A stretch of 64,000 nt of DNA from Lachnospiraceae bacterium (lineage in GTDB: Bacteria > Bacillota > Clostridia > Lachnospirales > Lachnospiraceae). This document shows, in pieces, positions 27,206 to 37,026 of the stretch (the first letter of the stretch is position 1; every line of letters begins with the position of its first letter). The stretch is from contig JAFLTE010000002.1 of NCBI GenBank assembly GCA_022510565.1, positions 62,001 to 126,000 of the forward strand, given 5' to 3'. The position numbers and the translations under genes are program-made. The notes beneath the pieces were generated by a model. It was not told where the DNA came from, ran no database searches, and saw only the letters and a list, made by a program, of their open reading frames with translations.

Positions 27206-29164
27206 TTATTTTTCGATAATCAGACCGTTTCGGTATGCCTGCAGAAGCTCCTCCAACTGGTGAATACTCTCACGCAGTTCCGTACCGACATCCGTATCCG
27301 CGATTTTCTGGCGCATACTGCTGGTCTCCAAAATAATGGAATCCGAAAAGATATCCGACTCATGCAGGATGGCAGCCTCAGTGGATTCAAAAGGTTCATG
27401 TGCGACAAGCCTCATACCGTGGGAATTAACTACCAGCGTATAGCCCGCAATTCCCGTCTTGTCCTGATATGCCTTGGAAAATCCGCCGTCGATGATAAGA
27501 AGTTTCCCGCCACACTTGATAGGCGATTCACCTTTCTTACGTTCCACCGGCACATGACCGTTGACAATATGGGAGTTCGTTTCATCCAGGCCGAACTCAC
27601 GAAGAATATTCTCAATCACCGACTCATTGTCAAGCAACTTATAGTAACTGTTCTTAGTCTCCGCATGCAGCTGTTTGTCTTCCAGAAAATACCTCTCAAA
27701 GGTAGCCATCTTATCTTTACCGAACACCGGTGAATAAGGACCCGCCCAAATATACCAGATAATATCCTGTCCTTTCAACTTCTCTTTCAGGTTGTTATCG
27801 GCGTAGTAGCCCTTACGCGCATAGTGCTCCAATACGTCATAGAGTGCCTTGCCACTGTACTCTTCCCCATATACATTGACCTTGCTGAAATTCCCTTTGT
27901 CGTCCATAGGCACACACCCGTGGTAGAGCAGGTTGGAGTTATGAACCTTATACAGACCGCCCTTGGAAAAGAGGAATCTGACGTGTTTTTGCAGCTTCTC
28001 ACATTTCACAAATCCTTGCCTTAAGCGCTCCATGACCTGTTCCTCCTGCGGAGTCAGCTCATAAGGTCTCTCCCTGTTGATTGTCGGGAAATCCACATCT
28101 TTCATGGCATAAGATACGCCATCTATCACGAGCGATTTATTCTCGTAATCAATCTTGTCAAGCAGCAGCCGGTCCTCCATTCCAAACTCAGGTCTGCGCA
28201 TGATAAGCTGCCCTTCTAACTTGAATTGAATTATGGCAATGGCTTTGTGCATTTTCATATCAAGGCTCAAATCCTTGGTGTCATAATCGGTATTGTATTT
28301 GATTGCGAAAGCGCTGCAGTCGGTGTCCTTGTATGCATCCAGCGCAAATGTCGCCAAAGGAATCAGGTTAATACCGTAGCCTTCCTCAAGTGTATCCAGA
28401 TTGCCGTAACGTGCCGCCATCCGAATTACGTTGGCAATACATGCCAAATGCCCACTGGCTGCGCCCATCCATACGATGTCGTGATTGCCCCACTGAACAT
28501 CCACGGAGTGATAGCTGCACAGAGTATCCATAATAATGTGCGGCCCCGGTCCTCTGTCATAAATATCACCCACAATATGCAGATGATCGATGACAAGACG
28601 CTGAATAAGATACCCTAAAGCAACAATAAATTCCTGTGCTCTGCCGATTCGGATGATGGTATGGATAATTTCATTATAATATGCTTCCTTATCCTGAATC
28701 TCCGCCTTCTCCGTAATCAATTCCTCTATAATATAGGAAAAGTCCGGCGGCAGAGCCTTGCGCACCTTAGAACGGGTGTACTTGGAAGAGACACGCTTCG
28801 TAATCTGCACAAGTCGATGTAACGTAATCTTATACCAATCCTCAATAGAGTCCTCATCCTCCTCCCGCAGGATTAAATCAAGTTTTTCCCTCGGGTAGTA
28901 AATCAGGGTTGCCAGACTCTTTTTATCCTTAATGCTGAGTGTATTGCCAAATTCCTCATCAATCTTACGCCGTACGGAGCCTGATCCGTTCTTTAAGATA
29001 TGGTTGAACTGCTCATATTCACCGTGAATGTCCGTCATGAAATGCTCCGTACCCTTCGGCAGGTTTAAAATCGACTGCAGATTGATAATCTCTGTGGAAG
29101 CCGCTGCAATCGTCGGATACTGTTTGGATAAACTTTTCAGATATTTTAGCTCTAAATCGTCCAT
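27206..29164 (-). CDS. fbp: Class III fructose-1,6-bisphosphatase
   Basis: GTEHFMTDIHGEYEQFNHILKNGSGSVRRKI...VGDIYDRGPGPHIIMDTL...WGNHDIVWMGAASG. Confidence 0.95.
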   Translation of the reverse strand: MDDLELKYLKSLSKQYPTIAAASTEIINLQSILNLPKGTEHFMTDIHGEYEQFNHILKNGSGSVRRKIDEEFGNTLSIKDKKSLATLIYYPREKLDLILREEDEDSIEDWYKITLHRLVQITKRVSSKYTRSKVRKALPPDFSYIIEELITEKAEIQDKEAYYNEIIHTIIRIGRAQEFIVALGYLIQRLVIDHLHIVGDIYDRGPGPHIIMDTLCSYHSVDVQWGNHDIVWMGAASGHLACIANVIRMAARYGNLDTLEEGYGINLIPLATFALDAYKDTDCSAFAIKYNTDYDTKDLSLDMKMHKAIAIIQFKLEGQLIMRRPEFGMEDRLLLDKIDYENKSLVIDGVSYAMKDVDFPTINRERPYELTPQEEQVMERLRQGFVKCEKLQKHVRFLFSKGGLYKVHNSNLLYHGCVPMDDKGNFSKVNVYGEEYSGKALYDVLEHYARKGYYADNNLKEKLKGQDIIWYIWAGPYSPVFGKDKMATFERYFLEDKQLHAETKNSYYKLLDNESVIENILREFGLDETNSHIVNGHVPVERKKGESPIKCGGKLLIIDGGFSKAYQDKTGIAGYTLVVNSHGMRLVAHEPFESTEAAILHESDIFSDSIILETSSMRQKIADTDVGTELRESIHQLEELLQAYRNGLIIEK

Positions 29165-29224
29165 GAATGCCTCCGTGTTACTATTGTTACGTAAAAACTC
29201 TGCCACGATGGCAGAGTTTCGCTC

Positions 29225-29986
29225 TTATGAGTCTCCAATCACATCACTCATATCATACATTCCCGCAGGTTTTCCCGCAAGGAATTTCGCTGCCTGAACA
29301 GCCCCTTTGCCGAACACCGCCTTAGAATATGCTCTGTGGGAGAACGTCACTACCTCGTCGGCGCCCGCGAAGATTACGTCATGGTCGCCCACTATCGTTC
29401 CGCCCCGAACTGCGCTGATGCCGATTTCCTGTCTCGTTCTCTTTTCACGTACCTGACTTCTGTCATAGACATACTTATATGTATTGTCCAATTCTTCATT
29501 GATAGAGTCCGCCAGAGCAAGCGCTGTTCCGCTAGGAGCATCCACCTTCAGATTATGATGTTTCTCGACAATTTCGATATCGAAGCCTGCGGGTGCCAGG
29601 ATGCCTGTCGCCTCTTTTAACAGTTTTAACAGCATATTGATGCCCAGAGACATGTTCGCCGATTTTAAAATAGCTACTTTCTTAGATGCCTCCTGCACTT
29701 TCGCAAGCTGTTCCTCCGTCAATCCCGTAGTGCACAATACGCATGGTATCTGTTTCTGCACACAGTATTCGAGCAGCGCATCCACCGCCGGCGCAGCACT
29801 GAAATCAATAATGGCATCCGCCGCCACATCACACGCGCCAATCTCATGAAATACGGGATAGGGATTTTTACCTTCGTCATAGGCATCCACACCCGCCACA
29901 ATTTCCACTTCTTCATCCGCCGCAATCAGGCCGGATATGGTCTGTCCCATCTTGCCGTTGCAGCCATGCATAATAACTCTTACCAT
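29225..29986 (-). CDS. dapB: 4-hydroxy-tetrahydrodipicolinate reductase
   Basis: VRVIMHGCNGKMGQTISG...EIVEKHHNLKVDAPSGTALALA...GISAVRGGTIVGDHDVIFAG. Confidence 0.95.
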   Translation of the reverse strand: MVRVIMHGCNGKMGQTISGLIAADEEVEIVAGVDAYDEGKNPYPVFHEIGACDVAADAIIDFSAAPAVDALLEYCVQKQIPCVLCTTGLTEEQLAKVQEASKKVAILKSANMSLGINMLLKLLKEATGILAPAGFDIEIVEKHHNLKVDAPSGTALALADSINEELDNTYKYVYDRSQVREKRTRQEIGISAVRGGTIVGDHDVIFAGADEVVTFSHRAYSKAVFGKGAVQAAKFLAGKPAGMYDMSDVIGDS

Positions 29987-30005
29987 TTTTCTCCCTCTTC
30001 TTTTC

Positions 30006-30890
30006 TTATAGAAGACCGTAGTTTTGCAATGCAGTCTTTAAGGTCTCTACATTCTTCGGCTCCATCTCCGACAGCGGCATATGTAACGGTCCTACATTCT
30101 TGCCCATCAGATTCATGGCAGTCTTGACAGGAATCGGGTTGACCTCGCAGAACAGCGCATCGTATAGCTCAATTGCGCGAAGCTGCTCTTTCATACTTCC
30201 CTCCACGTCACCATCGAAAAACTTCTGACATATATCGTGCATCTGTTTCGGTGCCACGTTAGATACTACGGAAATCACACCTATGCCGCCTAAAGACATA
30301 AGCGGCACTACCTGATCGTCGTTGCCGGAATACAAATCAATTTTACCGCCCGCCAATGACATCAACTTAACCACCTGCGAAATATTGCCGCTGGCTTCCT
30401 TGATTCCCACAATGTTGCTCACTTCCGTGCATAACTTAACAACCGTCTGAGGCAGAATGTTGCATCCGGTCCTGCTGGGCACATTGTACAGAATAATCGG
30501 AAGTTTTACGGAATTCGCAATCTGTTTATAATGTTCAAACAACCCCTTCTGAGTCGCCTTATTATAATAAGGAGTTACAAGAAGCAGTCCGTCTACACCG
30601 TATTTCTCCGCCTCTTGAGAAAGATATATCGCCGTCTTGGTACAGTTGGAACCCGTACCCGCGATGACCGGTACCCGGCCGTTCACCTTCTCGGCACAAA
30701 ATCTGATTAAATCCAGATGTTCCTCATGGGTCAGCGTGGACGCTTCGCCTGTGGTTCCGCACACAATGATCGCGTCTGTGCTGCCCGCAATCTGCTCCTC
30801 CACTAGTTCTTCGAATTTTTCGTAATTGACACTTCCGTCCTCGTGAAACGGCGTGACGATTGCCACACCTGCTCCTTTAAAAATTGCCAT
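30006..30890 (-). CDS. dapA: 4-hydroxy-tetrahydrodipicolinate synthase
   Basis: MAIFKGAGVAIVTPFHEDGSVNYEKFEELVEEQI...VCGTTGEASTLTHEEH...LPIILYNVPSRTGCN. Confidence 0.95.
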   Translation of the reverse strand: MAIFKGAGVAIVTPFHEDGSVNYEKFEELVEEQIAGSTDAIIVCGTTGEASTLTHEEHLDLIRFCAEKVNGRVPVIAGTGSNCTKTAIYLSQEAEKYGVDGLLLVTPYYNKATQKGLFEHYKQIANSVKLPIILYNVPSRTGCNILPQTVVKLCTEVSNIVGIKEASGNISQVVKLMSLAGGKIDLYSGNDDQVVPLMSLGGIGVISVVSNVAPKQMHDICQKFFDGDVEGSMKEQLRAIELYDALFCEVNPIPVKTAMNLMGKNVGPLHMPLSEMEPKNVETLKTALQNYGLL

Positions 30891-30962
30891 ATTGCACCCT
30901 GCCTTTCTTTGTGCGCTACTGAATAACGCAAATAAGCAGACTCGAAATGCTCCGCCTATTCG

Positions 30963-31180
30963 AAAAAAAGCTGACCGCATAGGGTCAGCTTTAACTCCAA
31001 GTTACCTGATAGCGCCCCATCGATTCGATGACAGTCATACAGCTCTTAACTGTATGCCCAAGGTGAGAATCTGCAGACAACTCTCCCTTTCGGCGTTTTC
31101 CCCTTTCAAAATCCATCGTCTGTGCCTGCCACATCAAAACCTCTACTGATGAAAAACGCAACCTCTATCTGTCCATATTG
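30963..31180 (-). ncRNA. Lysine riboswitch (L box) with intrinsic terminator upstream of dapA
   Basis: Reverse strand GATAGAGGTTGCG...AGTAGAGG...GAAAGGGGAAAACGCCGAAAGGGAG...TTGGGCATACAG..CTGTATGACTGTCATCGAATCGATGGGGCGCTATC..., then AAAGCTGACCctatgcGGTCAGCTTTTTTT; same element order as Bacillus lysC L box. Confidence 0.88.
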
Positions 31181-31267
31181 TTTCGTGTTTCTGAGTTTGC
31201 GAAGCAAATCTCACAAACAAGCTTGCTTGTTTTATCATAGCACCATACCGTATGGTATGTCAACCGC

Positions 31268-31768
31268 CTATTCCCATATTTTAAACTGCATAGTCTCTAT
31301 CTTAGTAACTTCATCCGCCAGAACGCACACCGCATCGTTCAGTGCGATGCCGGTCATAATAATATCCATCTCCTCCGGTTTTGCCGACAACAGAGTTTTC
31401 AATTCATCTACTGTGATAATACCGTTATCGATAATCCCCAACACCTCGTCCAAGATTAGCAGGGAACACTCTCCCGTATTCATCACCTTCTTGGCAAAGT
31501 TCAGTCCGTTCCTGATATTCTGACACTCCTCCGCCTGACGCTCCTGCGGCAGATTGATGAAATTCTCATCCGACTTTTCGAAGCGAAAAATCTTAATTTC
31601 CGGTTCAAGACGCTTGACAAATTCCGATTCCGCCAATCCGCGTCCCTTTAAAAACTGTATTATTACTACAGAGCCGCCGTTGCACACAGTTTGTATTGCT
31701 CTCCCCAACGCTGCCGGGGATTTTCCATGACCTTCACCGCTATAGATCTGAATCATGCCGTTTCTCAT
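31268..31768 (-). CDS. Corrinoid adenosyltransferase (CobO/BtuR-like)
   Basis: MIQIYSGEGHGKSPAALGRAIQTVCNGGSVVIIQFLKG...LLILDEVLGIIDNGII. Confidence 0.88.
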   Translation of the reverse strand: MRNGMIQIYSGEGHGKSPAALGRAIQTVCNGGSVVIIQFLKGRGLAESEFVKRLEPEIKIFRFEKSDENFINLPQERQAEECQNIRNGLNFAKKVMNTGECSLLILDEVLGIIDNGIITVDELKTLLSAKPEEMDIIMTGIALNDAVCVLADEVTKIETMQFKIWE

Positions 31769-31885
31769 ATTAAACCCTCACTGTTTCCCTACACATACTC
31801 TGTGTTTTATGTACTTTGCCTGCCTATCATAGCACAATTGGGATTTTAGTGCAACTTTTATATGAAATTGCGCAATGTCCGCGCC

Positions 31886-32521
31886 TCACGATTCCTCTTC
31901 CACCATCTCCAGCTTGCTGACGGACACTTCATAAGCTACCCTTCTCTCCAGCTGGTCTTCCGATATCTTCTTCATATATTCCCTGCTCTGGATTCTACCC
32001 CATATGGCACATCTGCTGCCCACCTCAAAATTGCTGGCAAATCTGGCATTTCTTCCCCAACAGATGCAGGGAATGTAATCGGATTTGCCGTAGGGTCTGT
32101 TCACCGCCAAAAGCAGGTCCGCAATTTCCCGTCCCAAGGGTGTCTTGCGGTATACGGGTGCCTTACAGATATAGCCGTCCAAGAAAATCTGATTAGTCTT
32201 GGCGCTCTCCGCAATATCATCCACAAACTCAATTTCCCTCGCAAACACAGACAATACCAGTCTGTTTTTTCTCTCCTCATGTCTGTTATAGGAGCGGAAC
32301 TGTCCCGTAATACAAATCTTCATGCCCTTGTAGTCTTCATTGACATCAAGAAGCCTCTCAGACACCATCACCGGAATGACATCTGTTGACTCGCTGAGTC
32401 GATCCACGCTGATGTCCACCATGTAAAATCCCTCTCCGAAAATCTCGTGGCTGAAGGTAAAATCACTCACAATTTCCCCCATAATCGCCGCTTGGTTGTT
32501 TTCAATCACCTTATCTGTCAT
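31886..32521 (-). CDS. SSB/OB-fold single-stranded DNA-binding protein (tandem OB)
   Basis: Two OB-like halves; IFLDGYICKAPVYRKTPLGREIADLLLAVNRPYGKSDYIPCICWGRNARFA. Confidence 0.8.
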   Translation of the reverse strand: MTDKVIENNQAAIMGEIVSDFTFSHEIFGEGFYMVDISVDRLSESTDVIPVMVSERLLDVNEDYKGMKICITGQFRSYNRHEERKNRLVLSVFAREIEFVDDIAESAKTNQIFLDGYICKAPVYRKTPLGREIADLLLAVNRPYGKSDYIPCICWGRNARFASNFEVGSRCAIWGRIQSREYMKKISEDQLERRVAYEVSVSKLEMVEEES

Positions 32522-32736
32522 GTTTTTCTCCCTTCTGCACTCCGGAATTTGCCATACAAATTCCTTTTAGTATTGTACTATCAATATATATGAGTTTTGA
32601 GTGAAATAGAACTGTAAAGGGTCGCGGAATTGTGCATATGATGTCGAAAAACCGTGGAGTTTGTACCTACACTTGCAAGTTATAAGGGTTAGTGATATAT
32701 TATGATATTATGCACAGCGAGAAAGGCACGATAAAC

Positions 32737-34578
32737 ATGAAACAGACAAGGGAAGATATAAGAAATATAGCGATTATTGCCCACGTAGACCACGGTAAAA
32801 CCACACTGGTGGACGAGTTGTTGAAACAGAGCGGTGTTTTCAGGGAAAATCAGGAGGTTGCAGAGCGGATCATGGACTCCAATGATCTGGAGAAGGAGCG
32901 TGGCATCACGATTCTTTCCAAGAATACTGCCGTAACCTATAAGGATGTAAAAATCAATATCATAGATACGCCCGGCCATGCGGATTTCGGCGGCGAGGTA
33001 GAACGAGTCCTCAAGATGGTCAACGGCGTAGTCTTGGTAGTGGACGCTTTCGAAGGTCCCATGCCCCAGACTAAGTTCGTGCTTAAGAAGGCCCTGGAAC
33101 TTGACCTATCTGTCATCGTATGTATCAACAAATGCGACCGCCCGGAGGCAAGACCCGTTCAGGTGGTGGATGAGGTGTTGGAGCTTCTGATGGATTTGGA
33201 CGCAAGTGACGAACAGTTGGACTGCCCTTTTGTCTATGCCTCCGCCAAAGCAGGCACGGCAAGCACACAACTCACTGTCAAAGGCAAGAATATGACGCCC
33301 TTGTTTGATACCATCTTGGAGCATATTCCCGCACCCGAGGGTGACCCCGACGAGGGCACACAGATTCTCATAAGCACGATTGATTACAACGAATACGTAG
33401 GGCGAATCGGAGTCGGCAAGGTTGATAACGGTCGGGTCAAAGTCAATCAGGAAGTAGTTATTGTCAATCACCACGAGCCTGATAAGATGCAAAAGGTGAA
33501 AGTCAGCAAACTATATGAATTCGACGGACTGAATAAAGTGGAAGTGAAGGAAGCAGGCATCGGCTCTATCGTGGCGATCTCCGGCATCACGGATATCCAT
33601 ATCGGAGATACTCTCTGCTCACCGGAAAACCCGAAACCCATTCCCTTCCAGAAAATCTCCGAGCCCACCATAGCCATGCATTTTATCGTCAACGACTCAC
33701 CTCTGGCGGGCCAGGAGGGCAAATATGTGACAAGCCGGCATCTGCGCGACAGATTGTTCCGCGAGTTAAACACCGACGTGTCCCTGCGTGTGGAGGAGAC
33801 GGATACGACAGAGGCATTTAAAGTATCGGGACGAGGCGAACTGCATCTGTCCGTCCTGATTGAAAATATGCGGCGCGAAGGCTATGAATTTGCTGTCAGC
33901 AAGGCTGAGGTACTCTATAAGACAGACGAAAACGGCAAGAAACTGGAGCCGATGGAACTGTGCTACGTGGATGTGCCTGAAGAATTCTCCGGAACGGTAA
34001 TCGAGAAATTAAGCCAGAGAAAGGGCGAGTTGAGAAACATGGGACTTTCCTCCGGCGGCTACAGTCGTCTGGAATTCTCCATCCCTTCCCGCGGACTGAT
34101 CGGATATCGCGGCGAATTTCTGACAGACACGAAGGGCAACGGCATTATGAACAGTATCTTTGACGGTTACGGTCCCTACAAAGGCGATATCCAGTACCGC
34201 AAACAGGGCTCACTGATTGCGTTTGAAGCGGGCGAGGCCATCACCTACGGACTGTTCAACGCACAGGAGAGGGGCACCCTCTTTATCGGACCGGGCACCA
34301 AAGTTTACTCCGGTATGGTAGTGGGACAAAACGGACGTGGTGAAGACATTGAGTTGAATGTGTGCAAGAAAAAGCAGTTGACCAACACCCGTTCCTCCAG
34401 CGCGGACGAGGCTCTGCGACTGACGCCTCCGAAAGTCTTGAGCTTAGAACAGGCATTGGAATTTATCGATACGGACGAACTTCTGGAAGTAACTCCTGAA
34501 ACCATCCGCATCCGCAAAAAGATTCTGGATCCTACTTTACGAAAGCGGGCGGCAATCTCTGCGGCTGCGAAAAAATAA
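32737..34578 (+). CDS. typA: Translational GTPase TypA/BipA
   Basis: [33 protein letters not shown]...[13 protein letters not shown]. Confidence 0.97.
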   Translation: MKQTREDIRNIAIIAHVDHGKTTLVDELLKQSGVFRENQEVAERIMDSNDLEKERGITILSKNTAVTYKDVKINIIDTPGHADFGGEVERVLKMVNGVVLVVDAFEGPMPQTKFVLKKALELDLSVIVCINKCDRPEARPVQVVDEVLELLMDLDASDEQLDCPFVYASAKAGTASTQLTVKGKNMTPLFDTILEHIPAPEGDPDEGTQILISTIDYNEYVGRIGVGKVDNGRVKVNQEVVIVNHHEPDKMQKVKVSKLYEFDGLNKVEVKEAGIGSIVAISGITDIHIGDTLCSPENPKPIPFQKISEPTIAMHFIVNDSPLAGQEGKYVTSRHLRDRLFRELNTDVSLRVEETDTTEAFKVSGRGELHLSVLIENMRREGYEFAVSKAEVLYKTDENGKKLEPMELCYVDVPEEFSGTVIEKLSQRKGELRNMGLSSGGYSRLEFSIPSRGLIGYRGEFLTDTKGNGIMNSIFDGYGPYKGDIQYRKQGSLIAFEAGEAITYGLFNAQERGTLFIGPGTKVYSGMVVGQNGRGEDIELNVCKKKQLTNTRSSSADEALRLTPPKVLSLEQALEFIDTDELLEVTPETIRIRKKILDPTLRKRAAISAAAKK

Positions 34579-34589
34579 CGCTCTGTGAC

Positions 34590-34626
34590 AACAGCCACCA
34601 CTTCAAGTGATGGCTGTGTTTTTGTT
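34590..34626. terminator. Intrinsic terminator
   Basis: ACAGCCACCACTTcaagtgatGGCTGTgtttttg. Confidence 0.7.
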
Positions 34627-34639
34627 TATGCTCATTATA

Positions 34640-36061
34640 TTATATCCCCAACACGATGGTTGCTACCCTGAAATAGATTAACAGTGAAATAGCATCCACG
34701 ATTGTGGTAATGAATGGACTCGCCATAACTGCCGGGTCCATTCCTATTCTCTTGGCAAGCATGGGAAGCGTGGAGCCTACGATCTTTGCCACAATAACCG
34801 CCATCACCAGCGTGATGCAGACCACGAAAGCCACAGACACGCTTACTTTATCAAATAAAAGAAGTCTCGCAAAATTACAAATTGCCAGCGTCACACCACA
34901 CAAAACCGCCGTCCTGATTTCCTTCCACACCACGGTAAACCAGTCCCGGAACGCTATCTCATCCAAAGAAAGTCCTCGGATGATAATCGCGCTAGCCTGA
35001 CCGCCCGCGTTTCCTCCGGTGTCCATCAACATCGGAATAAATGAATTCAACACTATATATCTGCTCAATGCATTTTCGAAAGAAGTGATGATTCCACCCG
35101 TAAAAGTAGCTGAAATCATCAACAATAAGAGCCACGGTATCCTCTTCTTATAGGCATCAAAAACAGAAGTCCTCAGATAGGGCTTATCCGACGGCACCAC
35201 AGCCGCCATCTTCTCGATATCCTCCGTAGTCTCCTCTTCCAGAATATCCACAACGTCGTCCACGGTAATGATACCCACCAGTCTTTCTTCGTTGTCAACT
35301 ACCGGCATCGCCGTAAATCCATATTTCTTGAACATTCTGGCAACTTCTTCCTGATCCATCAGGGTATGCAGGGAAACAACATTCTTATGCATCATATCCC
35401 CGATGACAGCATTGGTATCACTTAGTAAGAGATATCTGAGCGCCACGGTGCCCACAAGTGTCCTCTGATTGTCCAATACATAGCAGATGTTGATCGTCTC
35501 GCTGTCCAGTCCCATCTTGCGGATACGATCAATCGCCTCCGTCACTGTCTGATTTTCTTTTAAATCAATGTACTCCACGGTCATAATACTTCCGGCGGAG
35601 TCCTCCGGATAACGCATCAAATGATTGATTGCCTTGCGAGTATCGGGACTTGTGTTGGCAATCAGCCTTTTCACCACGTTAGCGGGCATTTCTTCCATCA
35701 GTTCCTTAGCATCATCGGACATCATGTTATCGATAATTGTTCCCGCATCCTTGTCGGACAGGGATGTGATTACATGCTGCTGCAGTTCAATCTCAAGGTA
35801 TGAAAAAACACTTGCCGCCATGTCCTTAGGCAGGATTCGGAATATCTTCACGATTTCCTCCTCGCCCATATCCTCAATATAGTCCGCGATATCCGCATCA
35901 TTTAGCTCCTGAACGACCTGTCTGAGTTTCGTGTACTGTCCTTTGTGCAGAAGCCCCAGTATCTCCTCTTTGCCAAAATCGCTGTAGTTTTCGTAAGACT
36001 CTCTCTCTCGATTTGTCTCCTGCCCTACTTCTTCTCTCAACTCTTCTCTGATTTCGCCCAT
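34640..36061 (-). CDS. mgtE: Magnesium transporter MgtE
   Basis: CBS domains plus TM domain NSFIPMLMDTGGNAGGQASAIIIRGLSLDEI. Confidence 0.95.
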   Translation of the reverse strand: MGEIREELREEVGQETNRERESYENYSDFGKEEILGLLHKGQYTKLRQVVQELNDADIADYIEDMGEEEIVKIFRILPKDMAASVFSYLEIELQQHVITSLSDKDAGTIIDNMMSDDAKELMEEMPANVVKRLIANTSPDTRKAINHLMRYPEDSAGSIMTVEYIDLKENQTVTEAIDRIRKMGLDSETINICYVLDNQRTLVGTVALRYLLLSDTNAVIGDMMHKNVVSLHTLMDQEEVARMFKKYGFTAMPVVDNEERLVGIITVDDVVDILEEETTEDIEKMAAVVPSDKPYLRTSVFDAYKKRIPWLLLLMISATFTGGIITSFENALSRYIVLNSFIPMLMDTGGNAGGQASAIIIRGLSLDEIAFRDWFTVVWKEIRTAVLCGVTLAICNFARLLLFDKVSVSVAFVVCITLVMAVIVAKIVGSTLPMLAKRIGMDPAVMASPFITTIVDAISLLIYFRVATIVLGI

Positions 36062-36165
36062 AACAGTCCATCCTTTCCCAAAACGAACAAGTTCGTTTGC
36101 GAGATTCGCATGAGTAAACCTATCGGTTAACATGAGTATGTCTAACGACAAACTCCGCGAACTCG

Positions 36166-36807
36166 TTATCTCTTGAACCACATAATATCCGAAACAGTAA
36201 TCATCGCTTTGCCGGCGGTTGCATCCGTGATTTGCTTAATCACACCGTCTTTATCTTCATATGGAATATTGACACGTACAGTCACCTGCTCACCGTAGTC
36301 TGCATCTTCTGTGGAAATACCTCTTACACCAAGCAGATACTGCACCTTACCGATTCCGTTATAATCCGTTACAATACTCATCTCAAAACCACAGCACATA
36401 GTGCGCACAACGCTGGCTGCAATTCCTGCCTGTGCAGCCTTGGTGTAAGCGCGCACAAGCCCTCCCGTTCCCAGTAATGTGCCGCCGAAATACCTGGTCA
36501 CAACCACGATAATATTCCGTATACCCGAGCCCACAAGAACCTCCAGAATCGGTCTGCCCGCTGTTCCTGTAGGCTCTCCGTCATCGGAAAATCGCATCGT
36601 CTGCGCCTGTTCTCCCAACACATAGGCATAGCAGTTGTGTCTCGCATCCCAGAACTGCTTTTTCTTGGCCTCAATAAAAGCAAGCGCCTCCTCCTCGGTA
36701 CTGACAGCCGCAACATGGGCGATAAAGCGGGATTTCTTCTCCTCAATCTCTCCCATGCCCCCGTATTCAATAATTTTATATGGTTCAAAATAATTATCAG
36801 GCTCCAT
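36166..36807 (-). CDS. YigZ/IMPACT family protein
   Basis: EIEEKKSRFIAHVAAVSTEEEALAFIEAKKKQFWDARHNCYAYVLG...RFSDDGEPTGTAGRPILEVL. Confidence 0.93.
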   Translation of the reverse strand: MEPDNYFEPYKIIEYGGMGEIEEKKSRFIAHVAAVSTEEEALAFIEAKKKQFWDARHNCYAYVLGEQAQTMRFSDDGEPTGTAGRPILEVLVGSGIRNIIVVVTRYFGGTLLGTGGLVRAYTKAAQAGIAASVVRTMCCGFEMSIVTDYNGIGKVQYLLGVRGISTEDADYGEQVTVRVNIPYEDKDGVIKQITDATAGKAMITVSDIMWFKR

Positions 36808-37026
36808 GTTCTCTAGTCTACTACCTGCAAAGGTGGTGAGTCAAGCGTAATCGGCTTGTATAAAAGTGCCATGATTTGTGAACAATTCTTAATATGGAAG
36901 AAAAACCCTTTATTTACATTTTAAATTTTGTTATAATGCAGGGTAGGTTAATAGGTCCTTTTTAAGATAACATAAGGACTTTGATGAAGGAATGTATAAG
37001 AACCGCATTCCGGAATGGAGATTGTT

